Part shown: one piece after another, positions 53,041-61,566 of the stretch
Numbering within the stretch: the first letter of the stretch is position 1
How the letters are laid out: each line of letters opens with the position of its first letter
NCBI GenBank assembly: GCA_965218055.1
Contig: CBDCKA010000001.1
Span: forward strand, 248,001-312,000
Reading direction: 5' to 3'
From: CBDBKE01 sp965218055
GTDB lineage: Bacteria > Acidobacteriota > Terriglobia > JAJPHL01 > JAPKYU01
DNA length: 64,000 bases
Notes under the pieces: model-generated
Database searches by the model: none
The model's input: only the letters and a program-made list of their open reading frames with translations
What the model was told of the DNA's origin: nothing
Translations under genes and position numbers: made by a program

Positions 53041-54411
53041 ATGGATAACAAGAACGGGGACATCAGGCCGCGACGGCTCTGGGTGTTGTTGCTGTGCATT
53101 TTTCTGTTTCTCCTGTACAACTCCAATCTCCACAAGCTGGCCACCGGCGATACCATTCCCGCTCGCCTTCTTCCTTTCAGCCTGCTGATGGGTGGGACCC
53201 TATACCTGGACAACTGGATCGAGCCCTACCTGGAAGAAACGCTCCTCGCCGGCCCCTACTTTGTGACCGAATCCCGCGGCCGTTGGATGTCGAGTTACCC
53301 GATCCTGACCCCGTTGGTAGTGACTCCCCTCTACCTCGTACCGGCTTGGTGGCTTTCCCAGCAGACCGGCGTCGTGCCTGCTTCCACAATATTCCTGATC
53401 GCAGACACAATGGAGAAACTCAGCGCCAGTCTGATTGTCGCCTTATCGGCAGGGGTGCTCTACGCGGCACTGGGGAAGATCGTGCCGCCCCCTGGCAGCT
53501 GGCTGATCGCCCTGGTTTACGGGATGGCCAGCAGCACCTGGAGCGTATCCAGCCAGGCTCTGTGGACCCACGGACTGACGCAATTGGCCTTTGCATTTCT
53601 GTTGTGGGCGCTGCTGCGCGATCCTGCGTCACGGGGCTATGGATTCTGGGTTGGTCTGGCGCTGGCAGTCGCAGCTGCCAATCGGCCGCCGAACGCATTG
53701 ATGGCCATCGCGTTGTTTATTTACTTTGCTTGCCATCAGCGCCACCAGCTTCGGGCCTTCTCGGCGCCGCTGTTTGTTGTCGGCGGTGCCGTGCTCGCCT
53801 ATAACGTTCATTTTTTCGGCAACCTGCTTGGGGCCTCTCCCGATGCGCTCCGTACCAGTGGCGCCCTGGACGTGTTCCTGCAAGGCTCCCTGGTGCAGGG
53901 GATCCCCGGGTTGCTGGTGAGTCCCAACAGAGGCTTGTTGGTGTTCATGCCGTGGACAATTTTTGCGCTTTGGGGCGCGGTGCGGATCTGGCGGCAACGT
54001 AGCTTTGCCTGGGGGCCCTATGTTATTGGGGGCGGCGCAGCTCTGTTTCTCTTATACGCGCAGTATGACCATTGGTGGGGCGGCTGGTGTTTCGGCCCTC
54101 GTTACCTTACCGATTTGCTGCCCTTCCTGGCGCTTTTCTTGATCCCGGTCTGGCCCCGGGTTCAAGCTGCTCGCCCGCTGCTGGTCGCTTTTATGCTGAC
54201 CATCGTGTTGTCCGTTTGGGTGCAAGTGATCGGGACTTACTACTATCCCGGTGGGCAGTGGGATGTCCACCCGGTGAACGTGGAAACGCATCCCGAGCGC
54301 ATCTGGGACTGGTCGGATACGACACTTTCCCGAAACTGGCAGCAGGGCCCGGCTTCGCCCGACCTGGATACTCGATGGCACCTGTTCCTGGCCAGGCAAG
54401 CAGGCCGTTAG
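53041..54411 (+). CDS. Polytopic membrane protein, GT-C-like glycosyltransferase candidate
   Basis: A 456-residue protein with about ten helices (for example LLLCIFLFLLYNSNL, LTQLAFAFLLWALL and FALWGAVRIW). An N-terminal extracytoplasmic loop has GGTLYLDNWIEPYLEETLLAGP and YFVTESRGRWMSSYP, the kind of region that binds lipid-linked sugar in GT-C enzymes. No DD motif is as clear as in the neighbours, so catalysis is unproven. ATG 53041 follows 'gctaagtccg'. Its position between two paralogous TMTC-like genes suggests a joint role in surface glycan or protein O-glycosylation. Confidence 0.55.
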   Translation: MDNKNGDIRPRRLWVLLLCIFLFLLYNSNLHKLATGDTIPARLLPFSLLMGGTLYLDNWIEPYLEETLLAGPYFVTESRGRWMSSYPILTPLVVTPLYLVPAWWLSQQTGVVPASTIFLIADTMEKLSASLIVALSAGVLYAALGKIVPPPGSWLIALVYGMASSTWSVSSQALWTHGLTQLAFAFLLWALLRDPASRGYGFWVGLALAVAAANRPPNALMAIALFIYFACHQRHQLRAFSAPLFVVGGAVLAYNVHFFGNLLGASPDALRTSGALDVFLQGSLVQGIPGLLVSPNRGLLVFMPWTIFALWGAVRIWRQRSFAWGPYVIGGGAALFLLYAQYDHWWGGWCFGPRYLTDLLPFLALFLIPVWPRVQAARPLLVAFMLTIVLSVWVQVIGTYYYPGGQWDVHPVNVETHPERIWDWSDTTLSRNWQQGPASPDLDTRWHLFLARQAGR

Positions 54412-54503
54412 TCGCCTGCTGAGACACTCCGGGGTCGAGAGCGGAGCCAGAATTTGCTTCGCGTCCATGCGCAGCGCGTCTGGCGCGCGCACGAGGAACA
54501 GCT

Positions 54504-56432
54504 GTGAACCTGCCCGTCCCCGCGCCCTGGCGCGCCGGCCTGCTGGCTGCTGTCCTAGCCAGCCTGGTCTACCTCAATACGCTGCCCAACGCATTCGTCA
54601 TCGACGACCGCCAGCAGATTGTTGACAACGGCTTCCTGCGCCAACGCGATGGCCTGAAGAAGATCTTCACCACCAACGTCTGGGCTTTTGTGCAGAAGGA
54701 TAAGCCCACCAACTACTACCGGCCGCTGATGCACACCGTGCTGTATTTCGAGTGGCGGATGTTCCGCGACAATCCGGCCGGCTACCACGCGCTGAGCATC
54801 CTGCTGCACGCTGGCGTCACGCTGCTGGTGTTTTTCTGGCTGCGACGCATCCAGCCGAACGCCACGGTGGCGTGGCTGGCCGCGTTGCTGTTCGCCGTGC
54901 ACCCAATCCACACCGAAGCAGTCGCCTGGATCTCAGCGTTTCCCGATCTGCTGTGCAGCCTGCTGGTGCTCGCGGGCTTCCAGCTCTACCTGCGCGCCGA
55001 GCAGGCTCATGGATGGCGCCGCTACGCGCAAGAGACCGCGCTGGCAGCCTGCTTGCTACTCGCCTTGCTGACCAAAGAAATCGGCCTTGTGCTGCCGCTT
55101 CTGCTCGTCCTCTACGAGATGCTGGAACGGCGGCGCTGGCCTCTCGCCCTGCTGCGCGCCCGCCTGTTCCCGTATGCCGCCCTGGCCGTGGCCGCGGCTG
55201 TCTATCTGGGGATGCGCTGGTATGCGCTGGGAGCTCTAATGCCCGTTTCCTGGGGTTTTAAGGGTTCGCGGGTAGAAATGCTGCTCGGCTGGATCGCGCT
55301 GGTTTACGAATACACCGCACGCGTCGTCTTTCCCCTAAGGCTCAACAGCTTTCACGTCATGCCGGCTCCCGGCTGGCTGCTGGAGGCGAACGTGCTGGCA
55401 GGATGGGCCATCGCCGCCGGCTGGATCGCACTGGGAGTCTGGCTCTACCGGCGCCACCGACCGGAATGGCTGGCTGTGGCGCTGTTCCTGATAGTCCTGA
55501 TGCCCTCGTTCCCGCCCACTACCCTGCTGGGAGAGGGCTTCTGGCTTGGCGAGCGGTATCTCTACCTGCCTTCGGTGGGATTTTGCTGGCTCCTGGCGGC
55601 GGCGCTGGACCGTTTGGCTTCACGCGTGGGATGGAAACCTGCGGTGAGCCTGAGCCTAGCCCTGCTGCTGGCCTACAGCGCACGGACCGTGCTGCGGAAC
55701 CAGCAGTGGCGCGACGAAATTGGCTTTTACTTGCATGACCTCCGGACCGAGAGAGACTCCGACCAAATTCACGCGCTTCTCGCCGAAGCCTACGTGCGGC
55801 GTGGCATGGCCGGCGAGGCGCTGCCTCATGCCCAGGCTCTGGTGCGCCTCGCGCCTCGTGATCCTTTCGCGCACAATTCGCTTGGGTTCGTCTACTGGCG
55901 CTTGGGCGAACCGGACAAGGCTTTGGCTCAATATCACTGGGCGATCGATTTAGCCTGGGAACAGGATAGGCCTGATTTCGCTGCGCTGTCGTTGAATAAC
56001 CTCGCCGTAGCCTACGGGCAGCTGGGCCGGCCGGATCGTGCCATCCCCGCCTACCAGCAAGCTCTGGCCCTGGACCCGGATTTTGACCAGGTCCACAACA
56101 ACCTGGGTGCTGCTTTGTTGGAAGCCGGAAAGCTGGAGCAGGGTGTGCTGCATCTGCGCGAAGCCACGCGGCTCAACCCAGCCTCGGCCTCCGCCTATGC
56201 GAATTTGGGCCTGGCCTTGACTGCGCTCAACGACCTGGCCGGGGCCCGCGTCGCTCTGAACGAAGCTTTGCGCCTGGAGCCGAACGAGGCCGAAACGTGG
56301 GCCCGCCTGGGAGGAGTAACCCTGCGGGCAGGCCAGCCGCTCGAGGCCCGGCGCCTGTTCAGCCGGGCCCTCGCGCTGGATCCCTCCAATCAGCGCGCCC
56401 TAGCCGGTCTGTCTGCCGTGCAAACGCGCTAG
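54504..56432 (+). CDS. TMTC-like polytopic membrane protein with C-terminal TPR repeats (second copy)
   Basis: A 642-residue paralogue of the protein at 50912. It shares PNAFVIDDRQQIVDNGFLRQ (DD motif), TNYYRPLMHTVLYF and AVHPIHTEAVAWISAFPDLL, and has ~10 membrane helices and about five C-terminal TPRs (ALSLNNLAVAYGQLGRPDRAI; AYANLGLALTALNDLAGA). GTG 54504 has a GAGGAACAG ribosome site. The family (TMTC in eukaryotes) transfers mannose to Ser/Thr on exported proteins; the bacterial acceptor is not known. Confidence 0.7.
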   Translation: MNLPVPAPWRAGLLAAVLASLVYLNTLPNAFVIDDRQQIVDNGFLRQRDGLKKIFTTNVWAFVQKDKPTNYYRPLMHTVLYFEWRMFRDNPAGYHALSILLHAGVTLLVFFWLRRIQPNATVAWLAALLFAVHPIHTEAVAWISAFPDLLCSLLVLAGFQLYLRAEQAHGWRRYAQETALAACLLLALLTKEIGLVLPLLLVLYEMLERRRWPLALLRARLFPYAALAVAAAVYLGMRWYALGALMPVSWGFKGSRVEMLLGWIALVYEYTARVVFPLRLNSFHVMPAPGWLLEANVLAGWAIAAGWIALGVWLYRRHRPEWLAVALFLIVLMPSFPPTTLLGEGFWLGERYLYLPSVGFCWLLAAALDRLASRVGWKPAVSLSLALLLAYSARTVLRNQQWRDEIGFYLHDLRTERDSDQIHALLAEAYVRRGMAGEALPHAQALVRLAPRDPFAHNSLGFVYWRLGEPDKALAQYHWAIDLAWEQDRPDFAALSLNNLAVAYGQLGRPDRAIPAYQQALALDPDFDQVHNNLGAALLEAGKLEQGVLHLREATRLNPASASAYANLGLALTALNDLAGARVALNEALRLEPNEAETWARLGGVTLRAGQPLEARRLFSRALALDPSNQRALAGLSAVQTR

Positions 56433-56595
56433 TACCGTCACCGGCTAATACCGTCCGACCGCCAGGTCGCACTAAGGCCCCGAGCGCAACGCCAGAGCGA
56501 GTGTGCACTTCTTCAGCCGGGTCACGGCGCTAGCTCTCTGCGTTTCCCGTCCTTGGTGGCGCTCGGCGCCGCAGGGGTGCCGGCGGGGGGAGCAT

Positions 56596-56625
56596 TTGAC
56601 AGTTCAGCAGCGCCGCTGTTAGCAT
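56596..56625 (+). promoter_or_regulatory. Sigma-70-like promoter
   Basis: TTGACA (56596-56601), an 18-base spacer, then TAGCAT (56620-56625), 30 bases before the TPR-protein start. Confidence 0.45.
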
Positions 56626-56654
56626 TCTTGTGGTTGTAAGTTCGGAGATCACCG

Positions 56655-57371
56655 TTGGCCCGAATTAGCAGGAAGGAACTCAAGAAGGACCATTTCGTCA
56701 CTGAGGTCTCCAGGACCTACCAGTTTCTCCAACAGCACCGCACTGCTCTGCTCCGGCTGATGATTGCCGTCGTCCTAGCGATAGTACTGGGCGTGGGCGG
56801 CTACCTGTTTGTGCAGAATCGCAAGGCACGGGCTAACGAGGATCTCGCTCACGCCAGCCGGGTCTTCTACGCTCCCACGACCGCGGAAAACCAGCCAACA
56901 GAACCTGACATGAAATTCTCTGACGAGGAGGCGCGCTACCGCCAAGCCGAAAAAGAGTTTGCAGCCATAGCTCAAAACTATTCCTGGCTGGCCAAACTCG
57001 GCTTCGGTGCCCAGCTGCGCCTGGCTCGTTACTACCTGGGCCTGACCAAGCAACATCTGGGCCAGACCAAAGAAGCCATCCTTGAACTGCGCACGCTCGC
57101 TGAGCAGGAGCAGGACCAGCGGGTGGCCCCGCTGGCCCGGTTTGCACTGGCCGGAATCTACGCCCAGGACGGCAAGATTGACGAGGCCGAGAAACTCTAC
57201 CGGGAACTGGCAGACCGGCCGGGAGAACTGGTTTCCCCGCAAATGGCGCTGCTGACCCTGGCCGACCATTTGAGGGAGAAGAACCCGGCGGAAGCCGAGA
57301 AGATCTATCAGCAGATCCAGAAGGAGGCCCCGGACGGCGTAGCAGCCGTCGAACTGAGGAAGCGCCAATAG
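56655..57371 (+). CDS. Membrane-anchored TPR protein (YfgM-like)
   Basis: A 238-residue protein. The N-terminal motif ISRKELKKDHFVTEV and a single membrane helix (LLRLMIAVVLAIVLGVGGYLFV, about 36-56) place a C-terminal TPR-like domain (residues 70-235) outside the cytoplasm, as in YfgM, a partner of the SecYEG translocon. TTG 56655 has GGAG 10 bases before it and gives the conserved family start; no ATG is available. It lies ahead of dgt. Confidence 0.65.
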   Translation: MARISRKELKKDHFVTEVSRTYQFLQQHRTALLRLMIAVVLAIVLGVGGYLFVQNRKARANEDLAHASRVFYAPTTAENQPTEPDMKFSDEEARYRQAEKEFAAIAQNYSWLAKLGFGAQLRLARYYLGLTKQHLGQTKEAILELRTLAEQEQDQRVAPLARFALAGIYAQDGKIDEAEKLYRELADRPGELVSPQMALLTLADHLREKNPAEAEKIYQQIQKEAPDGVAAVELRKRQ

Positions 57372-57415
57372 CGCCACGTTAGCCACTGCGTGCTTACGGG
57401 CACGATTTGGCCGCT

Positions 57416-58540
57416 ATGCTTGCACCTTTCGCCTTCCGCGTTGAGCAGAGTTTGGGGAGGCGCTACAAGGAGGCCGCTCACCCTTACCGCAACAATTTCC
57501 AGCGCGACCGCGACCGCATCGTCCACTCCCGAGCTTTTCGTCGCCTGGAGAACAAGACACAGGTATTCACCACCCGCTACAGCGACCACTTCCGCAACCG
57601 GCTCACCCACACCATCGAGGTGGCTCAGATCGCCCGGACCATTGCCGGGGCTCTACGGCTGAACGCGGAGCTGTGCGAGGCGCTGGCACTGGCCCACGAC
57701 ATCGGCCACCCGCCCTTCGGCCACTCCGGCGAGAAGAGCCTGGACGAGGCAATGCGCCGCTTTGGCGATCACTTCGAACACAATCTGCACGCCTTGCGCA
57801 TCGTCGAGCACTTCGAGCAACGGTATGCAGCCTATCCCGGGCTGAACCTCAGTTTCGAAGTGCGCGAGGGCATCATCAAGCACTCCCGTGACTATCGGGA
57901 GGCCGAATATCCCGAGCTGGACGAGTACCTGCTGGCCAAGAAGCCGCCACTGGAAGCACAACTCATTGATCTGGCCGACGAAGTTGCGTACAACACCGCC
58001 GACCTGGACGACGGCTTTGAAGCCGGCCTGCTCGAACTGGAGCTGATCCGGGCGGAGGTACCACTGTTCAACGCTCAGTTTGAAGCCGTGGACCAGATCG
58101 TCCCGTCCGCGCTGCCGAAGCTGAAGTTCAACGAAGCATTGAAGCGAGTTCTGGACACGCTGGCCAGCGACCTGATCGAAAACACTCGTGCCACACTGGA
58201 GCGCGAGGACATCGGCTCGGTCGAAGACGTCCGCAATTTCCCCCGCCGGCTGGCCTCGCTCAGCCCAGGAATGGACCAGCACGCCCGCGGCCTGAAGGAA
58301 TTCCTCCACCGCCGACTCTACCATCACGCCGCCCTCTGCCGCGAACGAGAGCGCGGCGCCGAAATGGTGGCCGAATTATTCGACCTCTACCTGGAACACC
58401 CCAACCGCCTGCCTCGCGCTTACCGGGCAAGAATCGAGCACGAAGCGCCGCAGCGTGTTATCTGCGACTACATCGCCGGCATGACCGACATCTTCCTCCA
58501 GAAGCAATTTCAGGAGGTCGTCGCCAGCGCAGAGCGCTAG
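57416..58540 (+). CDS. dgt: Deoxyguanosinetriphosphate triphosphohydrolase (dNTPase)
   Basis: A 374-residue HD-domain enzyme that removes triphosphate from dNTPs. The N-terminal YKEAAHPYRNNFQRDRDRIVHSRAFRRLENKTQVF and NRLTHTIEVAQIARTI are the family's conserved start. The metal-binding HD motif is AHDIGHPPFGHSGE, with a later DLADEVAYNTADLDDG supplying the second Asp. ATG 57416 is the start; TTG 57407 gives three more residues. Neither has a strong ribosome site. Confidence 0.9.
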   Translation: MLAPFAFRVEQSLGRRYKEAAHPYRNNFQRDRDRIVHSRAFRRLENKTQVFTTRYSDHFRNRLTHTIEVAQIARTIAGALRLNAELCEALALAHDIGHPPFGHSGEKSLDEAMRRFGDHFEHNLHALRIVEHFEQRYAAYPGLNLSFEVREGIIKHSRDYREAEYPELDEYLLAKKPPLEAQLIDLADEVAYNTADLDDGFEAGLLELELIRAEVPLFNAQFEAVDQIVPSALPKLKFNEALKRVLDTLASDLIENTRATLEREDIGSVEDVRNFPRRLASLSPGMDQHARGLKEFLHRRLYHHAALCRERERGAEMVAELFDLYLEHPNRLPRAYRARIEHEAPQRVICDYIAGMTDIFLQKQFQEVVASAER

Positions 58541-58685
58541 CGGCACATTTCCGCCTGCGCGAGAAGGCAATACCAGGGTCGCCCTTTGTTCGGTTTTTGT
58601 CCGACTGGGGTTGCATTCCAGCTAGGTGCGGGTTTATCTGTTCCAGTCCAGAGAACCCAGGAGGGGGATGGAATAAGGTGATATA

Positions 58686-58934
58686 ATGGCACTTGTAGGC
58701 ACCGAAGGAGATTGCAGACCTGCTATGAAGAAGCGACCGGAGAACGATTCGCAGCTCGGTCCTCCACTTCCGCCCTCAGCCTCAGTCGAGGGATTTGAGG
58801 CCAGTCGGTCGCTCCGGTGCCGCGTCTGTGGCAACCCCGGAGCCAGCAAGCGTTACGACGTGCTCTGCTGGGTTTGCCGCCATTTGAAGATAAGCGCCTG
58901 GAAAGACGTCGAAAAGCTCTCTTTCCCCGACTAG
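58686..58934 (+). CDS. Small zinc-ribbon protein
   Basis: An 82-residue protein with two CxxC pairs (LRCRVCGNPG and DVLCWVCRHL) spaced like a zinc ribbon, and an acidic C-terminus. It may bind DNA or RNA or a polymerase, but nothing more can be said. ATG 58686 has AAGGTG five bases upstream; ATG 58725 (MKKRPEND) is an alternative with AAGGAG too far away. TATAAT at 58682-58687 overlaps the first start. Confidence 0.55.
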   Translation: MALVGTEGDCRPAMKKRPENDSQLGPPLPPSASVEGFEASRSLRCRVCGNPGASKRYDVLCWVCRHLKISAWKDVEKLSFPD

Positions 58935-59156
58935 GCTGTTCTTTTACCCCTCCCACCTGATTGAGCCAGTCCCTGTGTGTGACTCCAGCTATGCATTGCT
59001 CCGTGGAAGCAGGCGGGCCGGTGGAGTGTGCCAGCTACTCGGTAGGCCCGCTGGAGGCAGGCCGTGGACAACGGCTGGGGGGGCCTTGATCGCTAGCTCC
59101 CCTCTTTGTCTTGTTGTTGGAATCGCCCTGGCTCGCCGGTGATCAACAGAGGTAGA

Positions 59157-59402
59157 ATGACGGCCATGGCAATGCGGGCCTACGTGTTTATCAACGTGCA
59201 TGCCGGCTGGGCCCGGAAGATCATTCGGGACATGAACGAAATCCCCGAGGTGAAAAGCGTACATGCCTGCTGGGGCCGTCCCGATGTGATCGCCCAGGTG
59301 GAAGTCGGCGACGAGGCAGAACTTCGTGAACTGGTCCTGGGGCGGATCCACAACCTGGAAGGAGTCAGCGAGACCGACACCCGCATTGTCGTAAAGTTGT
59401 AG
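59157..59402 (+). CDS. Stand-alone Lrp/AsnC ligand-binding (RAM) domain protein
   Basis: An 81-residue protein consisting only of a RAM-type ferredoxin-like domain (AMRAYVFINVHAGWARKIIRDM; EVKSVHACWGRPDVIAQVEV; NLEGVSETDTRIVVKL). It lacks the N-terminal DNA-binding domain of Lrp-type regulators. Stand-alone versions can form rings and bind amino acids. ATG 59157 is preceded by AGAGGT. Ligand unknown. Confidence 0.7.
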   Translation: MTAMAMRAYVFINVHAGWARKIIRDMNEIPEVKSVHACWGRPDVIAQVEVGDEAELRELVLGRIHNLEGVSETDTRIVVKL

Positions 59403-59634
59403 ACCAGATTCCAGGCCTCATTGGACTCCTCTGAGTCTTTGGGGATTTTAACTGCTTCTTGTTGAAACCTTTGCGGCCGGGCAGTGGAAAGCTGTCGGGG
59501 TTGACCGAATTTAGGTGCCTGGACGGATCCATGACCTGCATCCTGCCAAAGGCGGAATCCCAACAGAAGTGCTTCAAGAGGGAGGACCCAACTGACCAGT
59601 ACACGGTCGCCACAGTTTTTGACGAATGGAGGTT

Positions 59635-59988
59635 TCAGCGCACAATACCTTGTGCACGGTTCGCCTTGAAACGCAGCTTCGCCTCCAAGCGACGCTCTTC
59701 ACTCCACCTTCGCACTTTACCGCGACCTGAAGCTTGGTACTCGTTCACCTCGGATTCGGTCACATCCTGTCGAGCGCCTACGGGACGATCACTCTGCTCA
59801 GCCGCAAGAGCTGTCAACAGTTTGCCGTAACAAATTTCCGGGCCTTCTTGGTACCTGAGAAGACCCGGCCGGAAGGCGGCATCTTTGATCACTACCGTGA
59901 AGTAACGAGTTGGGGTGTTATGGCCGGGGACAGAGAAACCGTATTCGCGACCGCCCGGAACTACGGTAAATCCCGTGTACATAAGCAT
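59635..59988 (-). CDS. Hypothetical protein
   Basis: A 117-residue soluble protein (YTGFTVVPGGREYGFSVPG... KDAAFRPGLLRYQEGPEICYGKLL) with an even spread of hydrophobic and charged residues, as in a real gene, and a basic C-terminus. I recognise no family. The opposing 108-codon frame (59734-60060) is less plausible. ATG 59988; MYTGFT two codons later is an alternative. No clear ribosome site. Confidence 0.5.
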   Translation of the reverse strand: MLMYTGFTVVPGGREYGFSVPGHNTPTRYFTVVIKDAAFRPGLLRYQEGPEICYGKLLTALAAEQSDRPVGARQDVTESEVNEYQASGRGKVRRWSEERRLEAKLRFKANRAQGIVR

Positions 59989-60115
59989 GATAGAAGCTTC
60001 GCCAAGCTGATCGGCCAGGGACGGTTCGCCATGCTGCGCATGGCCACTCCTGTCGGGTAATGGCGGCCACCGGCGTTTCCAGAGGAAAGCAAAGGAGTAT
60101 CCAATGAGGCAAAAC

Positions 60116-60442
60116 TTAGCCTAAATCTGCCTGGGTCTCTCGCGTTTTCGATTCCGGCGCGGAATTCCCATCCCCGAGTTGCTCGGCCTGCCCCCCGGTT
60201 TCTTGCGTTTTCAATTCCGACGTGGAATTCTCATCCCCGACTCCTTCGGCCAGCTCCATGGTTTCCGGCGTTTCCAATTCCGACGTGGAATACCCATCTC
60301 GGAGCTGTTCGGCCGCCTCTAGCACTTCTAGCCCGCCGGCCGCCTTTCTATGAGCGCGTCGTTCTACTTTCATGCGCTGCCTGTCTTTCCTCGCCATCTC
60401 CTTCTGGCGTTTTTGAAAGGTCATCCGTCCTCGCGTGGCCAT
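60116..60442 (-). CDS. Small basic protein with tandem repeats
   Basis: A 108-residue protein. The N-terminal MTFQKRQKEMARKDRQRMKVERRAHRKA is very basic and resembles a short family found near RNA-binding genes in acidobacteria. The C-terminal 66 residues are three ~21-residue repeats (STSELETPETMELAEG; STSELKTQETGGQAEQ; SAPESKTRETQ). The matching DNA is a ~65-base tandem repeat at 60122-60326. Its position beside RRM and cold-shock genes suggests a role in RNA handling. Confidence 0.55.
   Translation of the reverse strand: MATRGRMTFQKRQKEMARKDRQRMKVERRAHRKAAGGLEVLEAAEQLRDGYSTSELETPETMELAEGVGDENSTSELKTQETGGQAEQLGDGNSAPESKTRETQADLG
60122..60326. repeat. Three ~65-base tandem repeats in a small gene
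   Basis: Units share 'aattcc..gcggaattc.catc', seen at about 60150, 60215 and 60280; they encode the C-terminal STSEL repeats. Confidence 0.6.
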
Positions 60443-60511
60443 AAACCCTCCCTACACACTAAAGTGCGGAAACGCGACTCAACCTCTCACCGCTCGGAAA
60501 TCCCGGCCCCG

Positions 60512-60859
60512 CTACCAGCGCGGCTCACGAGGCTGCCGTGCGGACCCGCGGTAATCATCCCGCGAGAACCGGCCCCCGCCACGACGTTTGCCGCCGCCGC
60601 CAAAGCTCTGTTGCGGCTTGGGACGCGCCTCGTTCACGGTCAGGGCTCGACCAGCCACTGCTTTTCCGTTCAATTCCGCCATAGCCTTACTCGCTGATTC
60701 GTCATCAATCATCTCTACGAACGCGAACCCTCGTGCGCGGCCTGTGGCACGGTCTGTCGCGATGTGTATGTCGCCAACCTCTCCAAATGGTTCAAATAAC
60801 GATCGCAACTCGCTCTCCGTGGTTTCGAAGCTCATGTTGCCGACATATAGCTTTTTCAT
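60512..60859 (-). CDS. RNA-binding RRM protein
   Basis: A 115-residue protein: one RRM with RNP2 LYVGNMSF and RNP1 RGFAFVEM, followed by an Arg/Gly-rich tail (GGGGKRRGGGRFSRDDYRGSARQPR). It resembles bacterial/cyanobacterial Rbp cold-induced proteins. ATG 60859 has an AAAGGAAG ribosome site. It lies downstream of the cold-shock gene, same strand, and may respond to cold with it. Confidence 0.85.
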   Translation of the reverse strand: MKKLYVGNMSFETTESELRSLFEPFGEVGDIHIATDRATGRARGFAFVEMIDDESASKAMAELNGKAVAGRALTVNEARPKPQQSFGGGGKRRGGGRFSRDDYRGSARQPREPRW

Positions 60860-61135
60860 GCTTCTTCCTTTCAAAATGGTACGACGGTGCGTGGGCGCTC
60901 CAGCACCCTCCGTCCCAAGAATTGGCGCACTCCTACGGTCTTGCCGCTACCGGCGTGGCTCTCGGGGATTCGCGCGGCCTCCGGATGACAGTCTCGCAGA
61001 AATCCCGCGCGCCGACGGGCCTCCGCAGTACGTCGACCGTCTCGTTCGGGACTGGGGGGCGAGTTCCCTCACCTTTCCAGGCCTCCTGGCTCCGGCCACA
61101 CGCAGGGTGCGAGCGGAGTAAGCTGTTCCGCTCTC

Positions 61136-61345
61136 TTACAGGATGGAAACTTCTTCGGCCTGCAAGCCCTTCGGACCCTTGGTCACCGAAAACTGAACAG
61201 CTTGCCCTTCTTCCAGCGACCGATAGCCTTCCGACTGGATCGCCGAAAAATGGACGAACACGTCCTCACCCGACTGTCGCTGAATAAACCCGTACCCCTT
61301 TGAGGCGTTGAACCACTTCACAGTGCCTTGTTCTTTATCGTTCAC
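61136..61345 (-). CDS. Cold-shock protein
   Basis: A 69-residue CspA-family RNA chaperone with KWFNASKGYGFI (RNP1) and DVFVHFSAI (RNP2). The start is GTG 61345, with a weak ribosome site. An unusually long leader (about 115 bases) separates it from an extended -10 at 61466, as in cold-regulated csp mRNAs. First gene of a minus-strand group with the RRM gene. Confidence 0.9.
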   Translation of the reverse strand: MNDKEQGTVKWFNASKGYGFIQRQSGEDVFVHFSAIQSEGYRSLEEGQAVQFSVTKGPKGLQAEEVSIL

Positions 61346-61465
61346 AAACTATCTCTTTCGTTATTGAGCTATTTGGGGCTTCTCGACTTTCCAAGGACGA
61401 TGCAACGGGCATTCCCAGCCCGGTGGGGAGCGTCAATGATGAGCGAGGGCAACAAACGCACAACT

Positions 61466-61475
61466 AGTATACCAC
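61466..61475 (-). promoter_or_regulatory. Extended -10 promoter of the cold-shock gene
   Basis: On the minus strand TGG-TATACT (complement of 61466-61474) is an extended -10 element; no -35 is clear, as usual for this class. The predicted leader is over 100 bases. Confidence 0.4.
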
Positions 61476-61566
61476 AGTGAGTCTGACTTCGGTCCGAAAA
61501 AGCCAGGAAGCGGGACTCCGTGAGCGTTAGAACGGGCAGCAACCCGAAGCAGGCCCAGCCGGGAGA

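Noticed and set aside
59734..60060. A 108-codon plus-strand frame
   Set aside because: It overlaps the minus-strand hypothetical gene, which has a more protein-like residue pattern.
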